Assembly: GCF_018127805.1 (NCBI RefSeq)
Contig: NZ_CP072334.1
Span: forward strand, 310,001 to 374,000
Length of the DNA stretch: 64,000 nucleotides
Direction: 5' to 3'
Source of the DNA: Prevotella sp. oral taxon 475
GTDB lineage: Bacteria > Bacteroidota > Bacteroidia > Bacteroidales > Bacteroidaceae
How positions within the stretch are numbered: position 1 is the stretch's first letter; every line of letters begins with the position of its first letter. Below the pieces are notes generated by a model. That model had not been told where the DNA came from. It saw only the letters and a program-made list of their open reading frames with translations, and searched no databases. Both the position numbers and the translations under genes were made by a program. Positions 1 through 9,005 of the stretch are shown in pieces.

Positions 1-42
1 CCTAATTTCCAGTAAGAATTCAAACGCGTCTGATGACGAATG

Positions 43-140
43 GGAAAGTCGACAAACGATAGAGAACGTTGGGAATGTTGTTTCATAGAAGGTGAACAAC
101 GGTGCCACGTCGATCACTTCAGTTTGTTTGTCGACTTTCC
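43..140. repeat. 15-bp perfect inverted repeat upstream of the first GH85 gene
   Basis: GGAAAGTCGACAAAC at 43-57 is repeated as its exact reverse complement at 126-140, with 68 bases between. It lies 40 bases upstream of the first start codon, so it could fold in the 5' leader, bind a dimeric regulator, or belong to the 3' end of a gene left of the window. No consensus Bacteroidetes promoter was seen in bases 1-181. Confidence 0.6.
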
Positions 141-181
141 TTTCAACAAAGAATCATTTATCTAACTAAAAACAATAAAGT

Positions 182-3100
182 ATGAACAAGAAATCTACAT
201 TCAGATTGTTGGCATTGGCCGGCCTTTTGGCTGCTGCTCCTACGACGATGAGCGCGCAAACCACTGAGCCTGCTTCTGCATCGAAAGTGGTGTACGACTT
301 CCAAGGCTTTGACGATGTGAAGCTGTTGAAGCTCTTTGCGAAGATTGTGAAAGAGGGTCGCCGTTATCCCACGGACGCAGAATTGAGAAATGCTGGACTG
401 GCTAACGAAATTGAGTTTGTTCGTTCGCATGTACGCAAACGCAATATTCTTTCTCGTGCCGATCGCTTGGAAAAGAATACGTATGAGAAGAGAGACCTCT
501 TCATGAACATTCCTGCTGGTGCAGGACGTGGCACGGGCGGCTATCCGTCGAAAGAATTTGCCAGTGACAACTTCTCGATGTGGAACTATACCAATCTCTT
601 CGGTGCGTGGAACCACGGCTTGTTCCAAGCTCCGGGTGCCTGGGCAGATGCTGCTCATAAAAACGGAACCGACCTATTGAGCGGTGTGAAGTTCTTCGAT
701 ACTACCGGTAATCCTGGTGGTGTAGGTGCAGAAGGCTGGATGCCCATCATTACGACGCAGGAGTCGGATGGCACTTATACCTATGCCAAGCCGATGATTT
801 ATCTCTTGCAGTATTTGGGTTTGGATGGTATCAACTATAACTGGGAGGCTTCTGGCTATGACGATGAAAGGGTAATCGGTTTCCATCAGGCCTTGTATAA
901 GATTGCTGATCAGGAGAATTTCAAGAACTTCCATATCGCTATCTATACTTCTGAATCTGGGTTGACGGGTTATACTGCAAGAGCTCTTTTCGGAAGCGGC
1001 GGTACAAAGACAGCCGACTTGATGTTGAACTATTCCGGTGGCGACTTTACTCATCAGATGCCTTCCTCTGTTTCTGCCGCAAAGGCAGCGATGGGAACCA
1101 CGGAAGGACTGTATGCTGGCGTGTGGATCATGAATATGAATCGCCGTTGGACAAGCTTGAATACGGCGAAAGAATGCGGCGTTTGTTTGTGGGGCGAACA
1201 TGCGCAAAGTCGTTTTTGGAGTTACAATGTCGGTGGAGATGCTTTCGAGGCGATGAGCAACTATCAAAAGCTGCTCGAGCGTGGCTTCTCTGGCGGTATG
1301 CGCAATCCGGCTAATCGCCCGGCAGTTTCCAATTACAACAACAACTGGGAGGAAACCGGCGGCAACTTGCCTTTGTCTTCTTTTGCAGGCTTGGCTACCT
1401 GGATTCCCGAGCGCACCACTATTCAGGGAAATCTTCCCTTCTCGACCTATTTCAACATGGGTGCCGGATCGCAATATAATTATAAAGGAAAGAGAACTGC
1501 AGGTCCGTGGTACAACATGGCTAACCAAGACATCGTTCCTACCTATCGTTGGCTGGTGTACGATGCAGGAACAGAAACTGTGAGCGATAAGATTTCTCCT
1601 GAGTTCTCTTATAAAGACGCTTACACTGGCGGCTCGTGTCTGTTGCTCTCGGGTACAGACCAGGCTGCGGGAACAGACATTGTACTGTACAAAACCGACC
1701 TGACCGGCTCAACCGGAGCCATCAAAGCCAACGTGGCCATTAAGAGCGGAAAAGAGGGAGAGAAAGAATCGAACCTCTACTTGATTGTGCATCTGAAGAA
1801 CGGCAACGTTTGGAAAGAATACCCTGTGGGTAAAACTACGGGTAAGAATTGGGAAGAGCATCAAATCAACTTGACCGATCTCGCTTCTGGTACGACCATC
1901 GACAAAATTGGTTTGCGTGTGAAGAACAGCGATGCCAATTATCAAATGATGGTGGGTAAGCTCGAACTCACCGATGGTTACACGCAGGCTCCTGCCGAAG
2001 TAAAGGACGTTACCATCCAAGTGAAAGAAGAAACCAAGACTTCGTTGTCGGTGAAAGCTTCGTGGAGTGTTAATACCACAGCAGCCACCACTGGTCTGGT
2101 GTATAACGATGATGCCAATATCGACCACTTCGAGATTCTCTTGAAGGATGGAGCCGACGGCAGAGTGTCCGAAGTGGCACGCACTACGCAGTGGGCTGCC
2201 TATGTGGGCAACATCGATTTGACCCACGCACAGCACAATCCTTACATCGGTGTGCGCGCCGTAGGCAAAGACTTGAAGAGCTACTCGCCCGTACAATGGA
2301 CTCAGGTGACTCGCGAAGATGCCAGCCGTCTCCCCGACCTGGTGACCAATCCCTACACTGCGCCCGAGCTTGACATGGACGCCGACGGAGCGAAGATTGC
2401 TCAAAAAGTGCGCTATGTTGAACGATTCATCACCGTGGGCGGAACCACCAACATCGATTATACTGCCAACCAGCCCACCGGCGGCACCAATTATGTTGAT
2501 GCAACCACCAATGGACAGGTGCTTACGGTAGAACAAGGTACAACCGTTACCATCAAAATCAAGGGTTATCAGGCCAGAGACGAAGTTGATAACAACCATG
2601 ATGACTTGCGTTGGTGCTTCGGACGTGGCTGGATCGACCTGAACAGCGACAACCGATTCGAACCGAAAGAATTGTCAGAAGGTGGCGAACAGCTCTTCAC
2701 CATCGGTGAACTGAGAAAGGGAACCCTTGACCAGGTAACTGGCTTGAAGGCGATTACCTTCAAGATTCCTGATGATGCCCGCACCGGCGACACCCGTATG
2801 CGAATCGTCTTCTCTGATGCCTGGTTCAAGGGAGCATTGAAACCCACTGGCAAATTCAACAAAGGCTTTGCCATTGACTTCCGTGTGAAGATTACAGGCA
2901 CCAAGCCGCAGCGTCCCATTCCTGCCGACACGCACGACCAGGGCGTAGCCGATCAACCCGAAGGTCTGACCACAACGGGCATCACCGCTCCCGTTGCAGC
3001 TCCGTCGCAATTGGTGATGGATGCCGAGGCACTGAACTTCACCAACGTAGAACAGGCTTGGATCTTTGCAACCGACGGCTCGCTGATGGCCACTCTCAAT

Positions 3101-3202
3101 CATCCCACATCCTTCAAGGTAGCATCGCTCGCACCGGGCGTTTACCTCGTGAAGATGCAGAACAAGAATATCATCCGCACACAGAAAGTGACGATCCGGT
3201 AA
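182..3202 (+). CDS. GH85-like endo-beta-N-acetylglucosaminidase, T9SS cargo (paralog 1)
   Basis: A 1006-residue secreted enzyme likely to cut between the two GlcNAc residues of the N-glycan core. Residues 1 to about 25 form a signal peptide ending near SAQ. The region from about 125 resembles GH85 (FQAPGAWADAAHKNG, then YLGLDGINYNWEASG); N220 and E222 match the Asn-x-Glu catalytic pair of that family. Then follow a beta-sandwich (about 480-600), an FN3-like segment, a GEVED-like domain (about 745-905, with FGRGWIDLNSDNRFEP) and a C-terminal domain ending in GVYLVKMQNKN...TQKVTIR, typical of T9SS type A sorting signals. It should therefore be exported and surface-anchored or released. A close paralog follows 186 bases downstream. 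GH85 assignment is by motif only; exact substrate is not shown. Confidence 0.8.
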   Translation: MNKKSTFRLLALAGLLAAAPTTMSAQTTEPASASKVVYDFQGFDDVKLLKLFAKIVKEGRRYPTDAELRNAGLANEIEFVRSHVRKRNILSRADRLEKNTYEKRDLFMNIPAGAGRGTGGYPSKEFASDNFSMWNYTNLFGAWNHGLFQAPGAWADAAHKNGTDLLSGVKFFDTTGNPGGVGAEGWMPIITTQESDGTYTYAKPMIYLLQYLGLDGINYNWEASGYDDERVIGFHQALYKIADQENFKNFHIAIYTSESGLTGYTARALFGSGGTKTADLMLNYSGGDFTHQMPSSVSAAKAAMGTTEGLYAGVWIMNMNRRWTSLNTAKECGVCLWGEHAQSRFWSYNVGGDAFEAMSNYQKLLERGFSGGMRNPANRPAVSNYNNNWEETGGNLPLSSFAGLATWIPERTTIQGNLPFSTYFNMGAGSQYNYKGKRTAGPWYNMANQDIVPTYRWLVYDAGTETVSDKISPEFSYKDAYTGGSCLLLSGTDQAAGTDIVLYKTDLTGSTGAIKANVAIKSGKEGEKESNLYLIVHLKNGNVWKEYPVGKTTGKNWEEHQINLTDLASGTTIDKIGLRVKNSDANYQMMVGKLELTDGYTQAPAEVKDVTIQVKEETKTSLSVKASWSVNTTAATTGLVYNDDANIDHFEILLKDGADGRVSEVARTTQWAAYVGNIDLTHAQHNPYIGVRAVGKDLKSYSPVQWTQVTREDASRLPDLVTNPYTAPELDMDADGAKIAQKVRYVERFITVGGTTNIDYTANQPTGGTNYVDATTNGQVLTVEQGTTVTIKIKGYQARDEVDNNHDDLRWCFGRGWIDLNSDNRFEPKELSEGGEQLFTIGELRKGTLDQVTGLKAITFKIPDDARTGDTRMRIVFSDAWFKGALKPTGKFNKGFAIDFRVKITGTKPQRPIPADTHDQGVADQPEGLTTTGITAPVAAPSQLVMDAEALNFTNVEQAWIFATDGSLMATLNHPTSFKVASLAPGVYLVKMQNKNIIRTQKVTIR

Positions 3203-3240
3203 TCGTAACTGAATCGGTTCTCACGAATCAATAAAATAGG

Positions 3241-3275
3241 AAGAGGAGGCTGATCAATAAAGCCTCCTCTTTCTT
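3241..3275 (+). terminator. Intrinsic terminator after GH85 paralog 1
   Basis: An 11-bp stem (AAGAGGAGGCT at 3241-3251 pairing with 3261-3271) with a 9-base loop, followed by a T-rich run. It suggests the two GH85 genes are transcribed separately or only partly together. Confidence 0.75.
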
Positions 3276-3297
3276 CTTATGAAAAAAGGATGGTGTC

Positions 3298-3358
3298 TCC
3301 GACACGTGCAAAACAACTATCATAGAAGTGCGACAGTGCTTCCGACACGTGCAAAACA
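3298..3358. repeat. Direct repeat doublet, 43-bp spacing, with CACGTG core
   Basis: TCCGACACGTGCAAAACA occurs at 3298-3315 and again at 3341-3358, identical over 18 bases. Each copy holds the palindrome CACGTG. The doublet sits just upstream of GH85 paralog 2 (start 3389), so it could be a pair of operator sites or a short member of the roughly 41-bp-period repeats seen elsewhere in the window. Confidence 0.7.
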
Positions 3359-3388
3359 TCACTTCAATATAAATCTACATTAAAAGAG

Positions 3389-6300
3389 ATGAAAAGAAAA
3401 ACCTTTCTGGCCCGATACGCCTTTCTGGGCCTTTTGATGTTAGCTCCTCTGAATGGGCGAGCGCAACAGTATTCCGAAACGGCATCGACCACCATTTATG
3501 ATTTCTCAAAATTCGGCGACGAGGATCTGCTCGACCTCTTTGCCAGAGCAGATGCCATGGGAAGAAAGTATCCTACGACGGCCGAACTCAAAGATGCCGG
3601 CATCTATGAGGAACTGGAGTTTATCCGGTCGCACGTCCGCAAAAGAAAACTCATCGACAATACCGACCGACTCGTTTCCAAGACCTACGCCGCTCGCGAG
3701 CTGTTTCTCAACCTTCCCTCGGGTGCAGGAAAAGGTACAGGAGGCTATCCCTCGAAAGATTTCGCCAGCGACAACTTCTCGATGTGGAACTACACCCATC
3801 TCTTTGGATCCTGGAATCACTCCCTCTTTCAAGCACCGGGAGCCTGGACAGATGCTGCCCATCGAAATGGAAGCGACATTATGAGTGGCATTAAGTTTTT
3901 CGACGGTCACAATGCAGCCAACGGTTGGATGCGTTTCATCTCGAAGAAAAACGCCAAGGGCGACTATAAATATGCTCGTCCGATCATCAACCTGCTGCGC
4001 TTCATGGGCATGGACGGCATCAACTACAACTGGGAAGCATCAGGATACGGTAATGGTGATGTGGTAGCTTTCCACCGACGCTTGTATGAGATTGCTAATG
4101 AGGAAGGCTTCGACAACTTCCACATTGTGATCTACACCATCAATTCCTCGCTCGACTCTTGGGAGGCACCCGCCCTTTTCGGATCCGGTGGCAAGCGAAC
4201 GGCTGAGGTGATGCTCAACTACGACGGCAGCGGCTTCTCGAATAACATGCGAGGATCGGTGCAAGCCGCCGAAGCAGCCCTGGGAACCACGAAAGGTCTC
4301 TATGCCGGCGGATGGATTGTAGGGATGGATAAGAACTGGACCGCCCTGGATCGCGACGAGCAAACCAAGAAATGCGGCATCGCACTTTGGGGCGAACACG
4401 ACCAAAGCAGGTTCTGGTCGTACAACTCAGGCGGCGATCCGCAGGAGCGAATGAGCAACTATCAGATGCTGCTCGAGCGTGCTTTCTCGGGTGGACATCG
4501 CAATCCCGCCTATCGGCCTCACGTGGTCAATGCCGGCAACAACCTGCGTTGGAATGGCGCAACCCCTCCGTTGTCTGCCTTTGCAGGTATGGCTACGTGG
4601 ATACCCGAGCGTTCGGCCATCAGCGGTACGCTGCCTTTTGTCACCCACTTCAATGTGGGCAACGGAGCGCGTTACAACTATAAGGGAAAGAAAACATCCG
4701 GTTCGTGGTACAATCTCTCGGCTCAAGACATCGTTCCTACCTATCGTTGGCTGGTCTATCAAGGCGGAACCAACCAAGTGAGCACCGCTCTTCAGCCCGA
4801 GTTCACCAACCGAGATGCCTATATGGGCGGTTCTTGTCTGCAACTCTCGGGCAAAGAGTCGGCAGCTATGACGGATGTTGTTCTCTACAAAACCGACCTA
4901 CACGGAACAGCCGGCAACATCTATGCCGACGTAGCCGTTAAGAATATCGCTGAGAGCACCTCCTCCGCCCACCTCTACCTCATCGTTCGCACCAAGGGCA
5001 GTGCCGACTGGAAGGAGTTCCCCGTGCCCGATGCTGCCGGAAAGACCTGGCAAGAGCATCGTGTGCAGCTGACAGGATTGAGTTCAGCTGATGTCATCGA
5101 TCGCATTGGTCTGCGTGTGAAAGACTGCGATGCTGCCTGCCGTCTGCTCGTGGGTAAGTTGCAGTTGCACGACAGCTTCAAAGCCACGCCCGCCGGGATA
5201 GAAGACCTCACCATCGAGGTGAAAGAAGAAACCCGAAAGAGTCTCTCTGTGAAAGCTGTTTGGCATGTGCAGGGCAGTCAAGATAACCCTGTGCTCATGA
5301 ACGATGACGCCCATATCGATCACTTCGAGGTGCTTTACAAGAACGGAGAGAACGGTCGTGTGTCGGAGATTGCCCGTACATCGCAGTGGGCCGCCTATGT
5401 GGGCGACATCCAACTGCCCGAGTTGACCGACCGCCCCTTCATCGGTGTGCGCGCCGTGGCTACCGACTTGAAAACCTATTCGCCTGTGCTTTGGCAACCG
5501 GTGACCCGTGCCGACCAGCAGCAGCTGCCCGAACCCGAGGAAGACTCCTACGGAAAGGTGGAACTCGACTTAGCTGCCGACGGAGCCGAGCGGGCACAAC
5601 GCGTTCGCTATCTCGAGCGTGTGGAAACCGCGGGTGGCATCAGCGACATTCTTTATACAGCCAACAAGCCCACCGGTGGTGCCAATTATGTCGACGCCTC
5701 TAAGAAAGTGTGGAAGGTTCGGCAAGGACAGCAAGTGACGCTCAAGCTCAAAGGCTATGAGGCTACCGACTATGCCGACAATACACACGACGATCTTCGC
5801 TATTGTATCGGCAGAGCTTGGATGGACTTCGACGGCAACCACCAGTTCGATCCTCGCAATCTGGCCGACGATCCCGACCATGGCGAATGCCTTTTCAGCG
5901 TAGGCAAGTACAAAGGAGCCACCATTCCCAACGTGCAGTCGCTGCAAGAGTTCTCCTTTAAGATTCCCGACGACGCTCGGGTTGGAAAGAGCCGGTTGCG
6001 CATCGTCTTCTCCGATGCTTGGTTTGAAGGCGCACTGCAACCTGTGGGCAAGTTTAACAAAGGCTTCGCTATCGACTTTGGCGTAGAGATCACCGGCGAT
6101 AACGCTTCGCGAGGAGCTGCCGAGGGCAACTGGGATCAAGGTATTGCCGAGCAACCTGATGGTCTCGACCAAACCAACGCCATCACCCAGACAGCAGCTT
6201 CCGGTTCTTCCGTTCGGCAGGAGGGCGAAAACCTCCTCTTCACCAACGTCGACCGGGCCTGGCTCTTCACTGCAGACGGTATGTTGATACAAACTCTCGA

Positions 6301-6403
6301 GCGTCCCTCCGCTTACAGTTTGAAGGGGCAAACCAAGGGCGTCTATCTGCTGAAGATGCAAAGCGGCAACGTCATCCGGGTGAAGAAAATCATGAAAGGG
6401 TAA
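3389..6403 (+). CDS. GH85-like endo-beta-N-acetylglucosaminidase, T9SS cargo (paralog 2)
   Basis: A 1004-residue protein with the same architecture as its upstream neighbour: signal peptide (about 1-26), GH85-like catalytic region with N214 and E216 in GINYNWEASGYG, beta-sandwich, FN3-like segment, GEVED-like domain (around IGRAWMDFDGNHQFDP) and a T9SS-type C-terminal domain (GVYLLKMQSGNVIRVKKIMKG-like ending). The two proteins align along their whole length, so this is a tandem duplication followed by divergence. The DNA here is richer in GC at third positions than in paralog 1. Paralogs may differ in glycan preference (high-mannose versus complex), which cannot be read from sequence alone. 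Confidence 0.8.
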   Translation: MKRKTFLARYAFLGLLMLAPLNGRAQQYSETASTTIYDFSKFGDEDLLDLFARADAMGRKYPTTAELKDAGIYEELEFIRSHVRKRKLIDNTDRLVSKTYAARELFLNLPSGAGKGTGGYPSKDFASDNFSMWNYTHLFGSWNHSLFQAPGAWTDAAHRNGSDIMSGIKFFDGHNAANGWMRFISKKNAKGDYKYARPIINLLRFMGMDGINYNWEASGYGNGDVVAFHRRLYEIANEEGFDNFHIVIYTINSSLDSWEAPALFGSGGKRTAEVMLNYDGSGFSNNMRGSVQAAEAALGTTKGLYAGGWIVGMDKNWTALDRDEQTKKCGIALWGEHDQSRFWSYNSGGDPQERMSNYQMLLERAFSGGHRNPAYRPHVVNAGNNLRWNGATPPLSAFAGMATWIPERSAISGTLPFVTHFNVGNGARYNYKGKKTSGSWYNLSAQDIVPTYRWLVYQGGTNQVSTALQPEFTNRDAYMGGSCLQLSGKESAAMTDVVLYKTDLHGTAGNIYADVAVKNIAESTSSAHLYLIVRTKGSADWKEFPVPDAAGKTWQEHRVQLTGLSSADVIDRIGLRVKDCDAACRLLVGKLQLHDSFKATPAGIEDLTIEVKEETRKSLSVKAVWHVQGSQDNPVLMNDDAHIDHFEVLYKNGENGRVSEIARTSQWAAYVGDIQLPELTDRPFIGVRAVATDLKTYSPVLWQPVTRADQQQLPEPEEDSYGKVELDLAADGAERAQRVRYLERVETAGGISDILYTANKPTGGANYVDASKKVWKVRQGQQVTLKLKGYEATDYADNTHDDLRYCIGRAWMDFDGNHQFDPRNLADDPDHGECLFSVGKYKGATIPNVQSLQEFSFKIPDDARVGKSRLRIVFSDAWFEGALQPVGKFNKGFAIDFGVEITGDNASRGAAEGNWDQGIAEQPDGLDQTNAITQTAASGSSVRQEGENLLFTNVDRAWLFTADGMLIQTLERPSAYSLKGQTKGVYLLKMQSGNVIRVKKIMKG

Positions 6404-6420
6404 GAGGCAGCTCGTTCCTC

Positions 6421-6488
6421 TTCAACTTTCTGCGCATCTCGTTTCAACTTTCTGCGCATCTATTTTTCAGTAGATGCGCAGCAAGTTG
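6421..6488. repeat. 22-bp-spaced direct repeat followed by its inverted copy
   Basis: TTCAACTTTCTGCGCATCT occurs at 6421 and again exactly 22 bases later at 6443. The second copy is followed by its inverted partner (6471-6488), giving an 18-position stem with one mismatch (CTGCGCATCTA pairing perfectly). It has no T-run on the plus strand, so it is not a standard terminator for the GH85 gene ending at 6403. Confidence 0.7.
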
Positions 6489-6595
6489 GGGCGGGATGCT
6501 TATTTGTTGCTATGGGCGTTGAACAGATATTGAGCGGAAACGCCGTGCTCTCCAGTGTGTTTCTCTTTGAAAAAAGGAGCCGGCAGGGCAAAGAA

Positions 6596-6628
6596 AAAAG
6601 GTTATCTGCCATGGCGAGATAACCTTTT
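6596..6628 (-). terminator. Terminator after the DUF2795 gene
   Basis: AAAAGGTTATCT (6596-6607) pairs with AGATAACCTTTT (6617-6628) around a 9-base loop. It lies 12 bases past the stop of the leftward DUF2795 gene and its symmetric A/T flanks allow action in both directions. Confidence 0.75.
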
Positions 6629-6640
6629 ATGTCGTAGGGT

Positions 6641-6862
6641 TTAATACTCATCCTCGTTAAAGAGGAAATCTTCTTTGGTGGGATAGTCGGGCCAGATGTC
6701 TTCGATGCTGTCATAGACATCGCCTTCGTCCTCAATTTCCTGCAAGTTTTCGAGCACTTCCAGCGGTGCGCCCGAACGCATGGCATAGTCAATGAGTTCT
6801 TCTTTGGTGGCAGGCCAAGGTGCATCTTCCAGTTTGGAAGCCAGTTCTAATGTCCAATACAT
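6641..6862 (-). CDS. DUF2795 family small protein
   Basis: A 73-residue acidic protein (MYWTLELASKLEDAPWPATK..., ending in FLFNEDEY). It matches from memory a short, highly conserved Bacteroidetes protein assigned to DUF2795; the segment WPATKEELIDYAMRSGAP is the family core. The function is unknown. It has its own promoter (6898-6928) overlapping the 3' end of the neighbouring adenosyltransferase gene and its own terminator, so it is expressed independently. Confidence 0.8.
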   Translation of the reverse strand: MYWTLELASKLEDAPWPATKEELIDYAMRSGAPLEVLENLQEIEDEGDVYDSIEDIWPDYPTKEDFLFNEDEY

Positions 6863-6897
6863 AGTCTATCAAGTTTTTCTTGTTTTTATTTTAGTTG

Positions 6898-6928
6898 CAA
6901 AAATAATACTTTTTGTGTTATTTGCAAG
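6898..6928 (-). promoter_or_regulatory. Promoter of the DUF2795 gene
   Basis: On the minus strand CTTG (6925-6928), 19 bases, then TATTTTTG (6898-6905) match the Bacteroidetes -33/-7 pattern. The start codon lies 36 bases downstream. The -33 box falls inside the last codons of the adenosyltransferase gene. Confidence 0.65.
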
Positions 6929-7472
6929 TGCTTTGCCACTTTTTTTCGGCCTTTCCGCAAGCAGAGTTCAGATGTCGAGAGAGAACGAAAAGATAGTCGG
7001 ATAGGCGATTGATCAACCGCAATGCCGTGGTCTCCACCTCGCTTTCCTCTGCCAAGAACACCATTCTTCGCTCCGCCCGGCGGCACACTGTGCGGCACAC
7101 ATGCGCCCAAGCGCCGGCCTCGCAGCCGCCGGGCAGAATGAAATGCGTCTGTGGGGGCAGTGCGGCCTGCATCCGGTCGATTTCCCGTTCCAGAGTCGTC
7201 ACGTCTTCATCGCTTAGCTGTGGAGTCATAGGGTGGCCCGAGTGTGCAGGAGGAGTGGCCAGCGAGCAACCCACGTTGAAGAGCCGATGCTGAATGCTTT
7301 CCAGCACATCGACCTCGTGTCCCGGTGGCAAGAGCGAGACGAGATAGCCCAATTGGGCGTTGAGTTCGTCGATGGTGCCATAGGCTTCGATGCGCGCATC
7401 CGATTTGCTCACCCGTCTTCCACCCACTAAACTGGTCTTTCCCGTGTCGCCTTTCTTTGTATAAATTTTCAT
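6918..7472 (-). CDS. Cob(I)yrinic acid a,c-diamide adenosyltransferase (PduO type)
   Basis: A 184-residue ATP:corrinoid adenosyltransferase that makes adenosylcobalamin. The N-terminus MKIYTKKGDTGKTSLVGG, the segment RIEAYGTIDELNAQLG and the C-terminal helix RLINRLSDYLFVLSRHLN are signatures of the PduO-type family. The start at 7472 is chosen because the family begins at this Met; a longer frame upstream overlaps the preceding gene. It lies 10 bases downstream of the methyltransferase-like gene, so the two form an operon. No cobalamin riboswitch can lie directly in front of it. Confidence 0.9.
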   Translation of the reverse strand: MKIYTKKGDTGKTSLVGGRRVSKSDARIEAYGTIDELNAQLGYLVSLLPPGHEVDVLESIQHRLFNVGCSLATPPAHSGHPMTPQLSDEDVTTLEREIDRMQAALPPQTHFILPGGCEAGAWAHVCRTVCRRAERRMVFLAEESEVETTALRLINRLSDYLFVLSRHLNSACGKAEKKWQSTCK

Positions 7473-7482
7473 CTCCCGTTGG

Positions 7483-8073
7483 TTAAAAATTAATTTTGTA
7501 GTGCTGTTTCGGTCGTGTCTTGTCGAAAAACGCGATGCCACAATAGTAAAGATCGAACGTCGCCGTTGTGCGTTCATCTTCCTGCACCTCTTTCCAAAAG
7601 CGGCGGATGGCAGCATCGCGTTGAATACCTTCTACAATCAGTATGCTTGCAGGGTGTATTCGATCGGCTATTTCTCGGTAGAAAGCAGCGTAGTTGCCCA
7701 GCGGAGAGAGTTGAACCACGTCGATACGGTGGGCATCGGCCGCCAGAACATCTTCTATCGAGCGCACCGAGAGATAGCGGGTGGCCCGGCATCCTCTTTC
7801 CACATATCGTTGATCAGCAGCGGACGAGGGTTGCAGGCTCACCCAGGTGTCTGCCTGTCGGTTGTTGGCGATGCGGAAGTAGAGTTCGCCCAGTTTCCTT
7901 TCAAGAGCGGTGAGGTGGGGAAGGGCTTCCGACAGTTCATCGTAAGCGTAGTAGGGGTAGTGTTCGTTTACGACATATCGCACAAAAGCATAGGCCGTGG
8001 GCGACTGTATGCCGAACCCTCGGCAGTATCCTATGCGCATGAGCCAAACCCAAAGGTGTTGAAATCGGTGCAT
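7483..8073 (-). CDS. Conserved Bacteroidetes methyltransferase-like protein
   Basis: A 196-residue cytoplasmic protein beginning MHRFQHLWVWLMRIGYCRGFGIQSP and ending DLYYCGIAFFDKTRPKQHYKINF. This pattern is common in Bacteroidetes proteins annotated as class I SAM-dependent methyltransferases, with RKLGELYFRIANN near the N-terminus and a short Rossmann-like second half. The glycine-rich SAM motif is weak, so catalysis is uncertain. The start at 8073 is preferred because the longer frame runs through its likely promoter (TATCTTTG, 8116-8123). It is the first gene of an operon with the adenosyltransferase. Confidence 0.6.
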   Translation of the reverse strand: MHRFQHLWVWLMRIGYCRGFGIQSPTAYAFVRYVVNEHYPYYAYDELSEALPHLTALERKLGELYFRIANNRQADTWVSLQPSSAADQRYVERGCRATRYLSVRSIEDVLAADAHRIDVVQLSPLGNYAAFYREIADRIHPASILIVEGIQRDAAIRRFWKEVQEDERTTATFDLYYCGIAFFDKTRPKQHYKINF

Positions 8074-8115
8074 AGCGTGGTGTCTTCTTTTCGTTTTGTT
8101 CTGTTTGTTAGAGTG

Positions 8116-8142
8116 CAAAGATACGGAAATATCTTACTTTTG
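8116..8142. promoter_or_regulatory. Back-to-back -7 boxes of a divergent promoter pair
   Basis: TATCTTTG on the minus strand (8116-8123) serves the methyltransferase-like gene and TACTTTTG on the plus strand (8135-8142) serves the SIMPL gene. The two boxes are only 11 bases apart, so polymerases must compete. Matching -33 boxes at the ideal distance were not found. Confidence 0.5.
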
Positions 8143-8182
8143 CAGCGACAAACCATCAATGTATCACCAAAAGAAGAGAACA

Positions 8183-8920
8183 ATGGACAAAACAAAAATC
8201 ATCCTCGCCGCCCTTCTCGCCATTGTGATGGTGGCCGGGGCATGGCTCATCGGCAAGGGGCTCACTAACTTCCGAGCAGGCGAACCCTACATCAACGTGA
8301 CCGGAATGGCCGAAAAACAAATCACCAGCGACCTGATTGTGTGGAAAGTTTCGGCCAATGCCGAGGGCCCTACTCGTAGCTCTGCCTTTGCCGAATACGA
8401 ACGGGTGGCGCGCATCTTGCGGAAATATCTGCACGATAACGGCATTGTCGAAAAGAGCATCTTGGTGAGTAGCGTCGACATCAGCGAGCGAACCAAGAGT
8501 TTTTACGATGAAGATCAGCACCGATACATCACCCTTTCCAACGGCTATGGCGTGTCGCAGACTTTCACCGTGAGCTCGAACAACCTGCCCATCGTTGAAC
8601 GTGTGTATCAGAAAATCTCCGAACTCTATGGTAGCGGCATCAATTTCAGTAGCGAAAAACCCCTCTATTACTACACCCGACTCAACGACCTGAAGATGGA
8701 AATGCTCAATCGCGCCAGTGCCAATGCTTACGAACGCGCGCAGACCATCGCCAAGGGTAGCGACGCTTCTGTGGGTGCGTTGGTCTCTTCGTCGATGGGT
8801 GTGTTCCAAATCGTGGGACTCAATAGCGACGACGAATACAGTTGGGGCGGCACTTTCAACACCAGCAGTAAGGAAAAGGTGGCCAGTATCACCGTGCGAA
8901 CGACCTATCGCGTGCGCTAA
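8183..8920 (+). CDS. SIMPL domain (DUF541) protein
   Basis: A 245-residue protein with an N-terminal membrane anchor (IILAALLAIVMVAGAWLIG) followed by a SIMPL domain (INVTGMAEKQITSDLIVWKVSANAEG...). SIMPL proteins are periplasmic or membrane-bound and of poorly known role, often linked to envelope stress. The start at 8183 follows a purine-rich AAGAAGAGAA ribosome-binding region; the longer upstream frame would run through the promoter. It is a single gene transcribed divergently from the corrinoid operon. Confidence 0.85.
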   Translation: MDKTKIILAALLAIVMVAGAWLIGKGLTNFRAGEPYINVTGMAEKQITSDLIVWKVSANAEGPTRSSAFAEYERVARILRKYLHDNGIVEKSILVSSVDISERTKSFYDEDQHRYITLSNGYGVSQTFTVSSNNLPIVERVYQKISELYGSGINFSSEKPLYYYTRLNDLKMEMLNRASANAYERAQTIAKGSDASVGALVSSSMGVFQIVGLNSDDEYSWGGTFNTSSKEKVASITVRTTYRVR

Positions 8921-9005
8921 ACACCGCCTTTCTCCATACCGATCATGCTCCTTTTTGTCGCTCGTGCTAAGCCTTGATTTTCAGGGAGTTCAATCTTCGT
9001 TTTTC

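Noticed and set aside
7473..7482. A cobalamin riboswitch for the adenosyltransferase gene
   Set aside because: Only 10 bases separate it from the upstream gene, and the promoter region at 8074-8182 shows no B12-box-like sequence.
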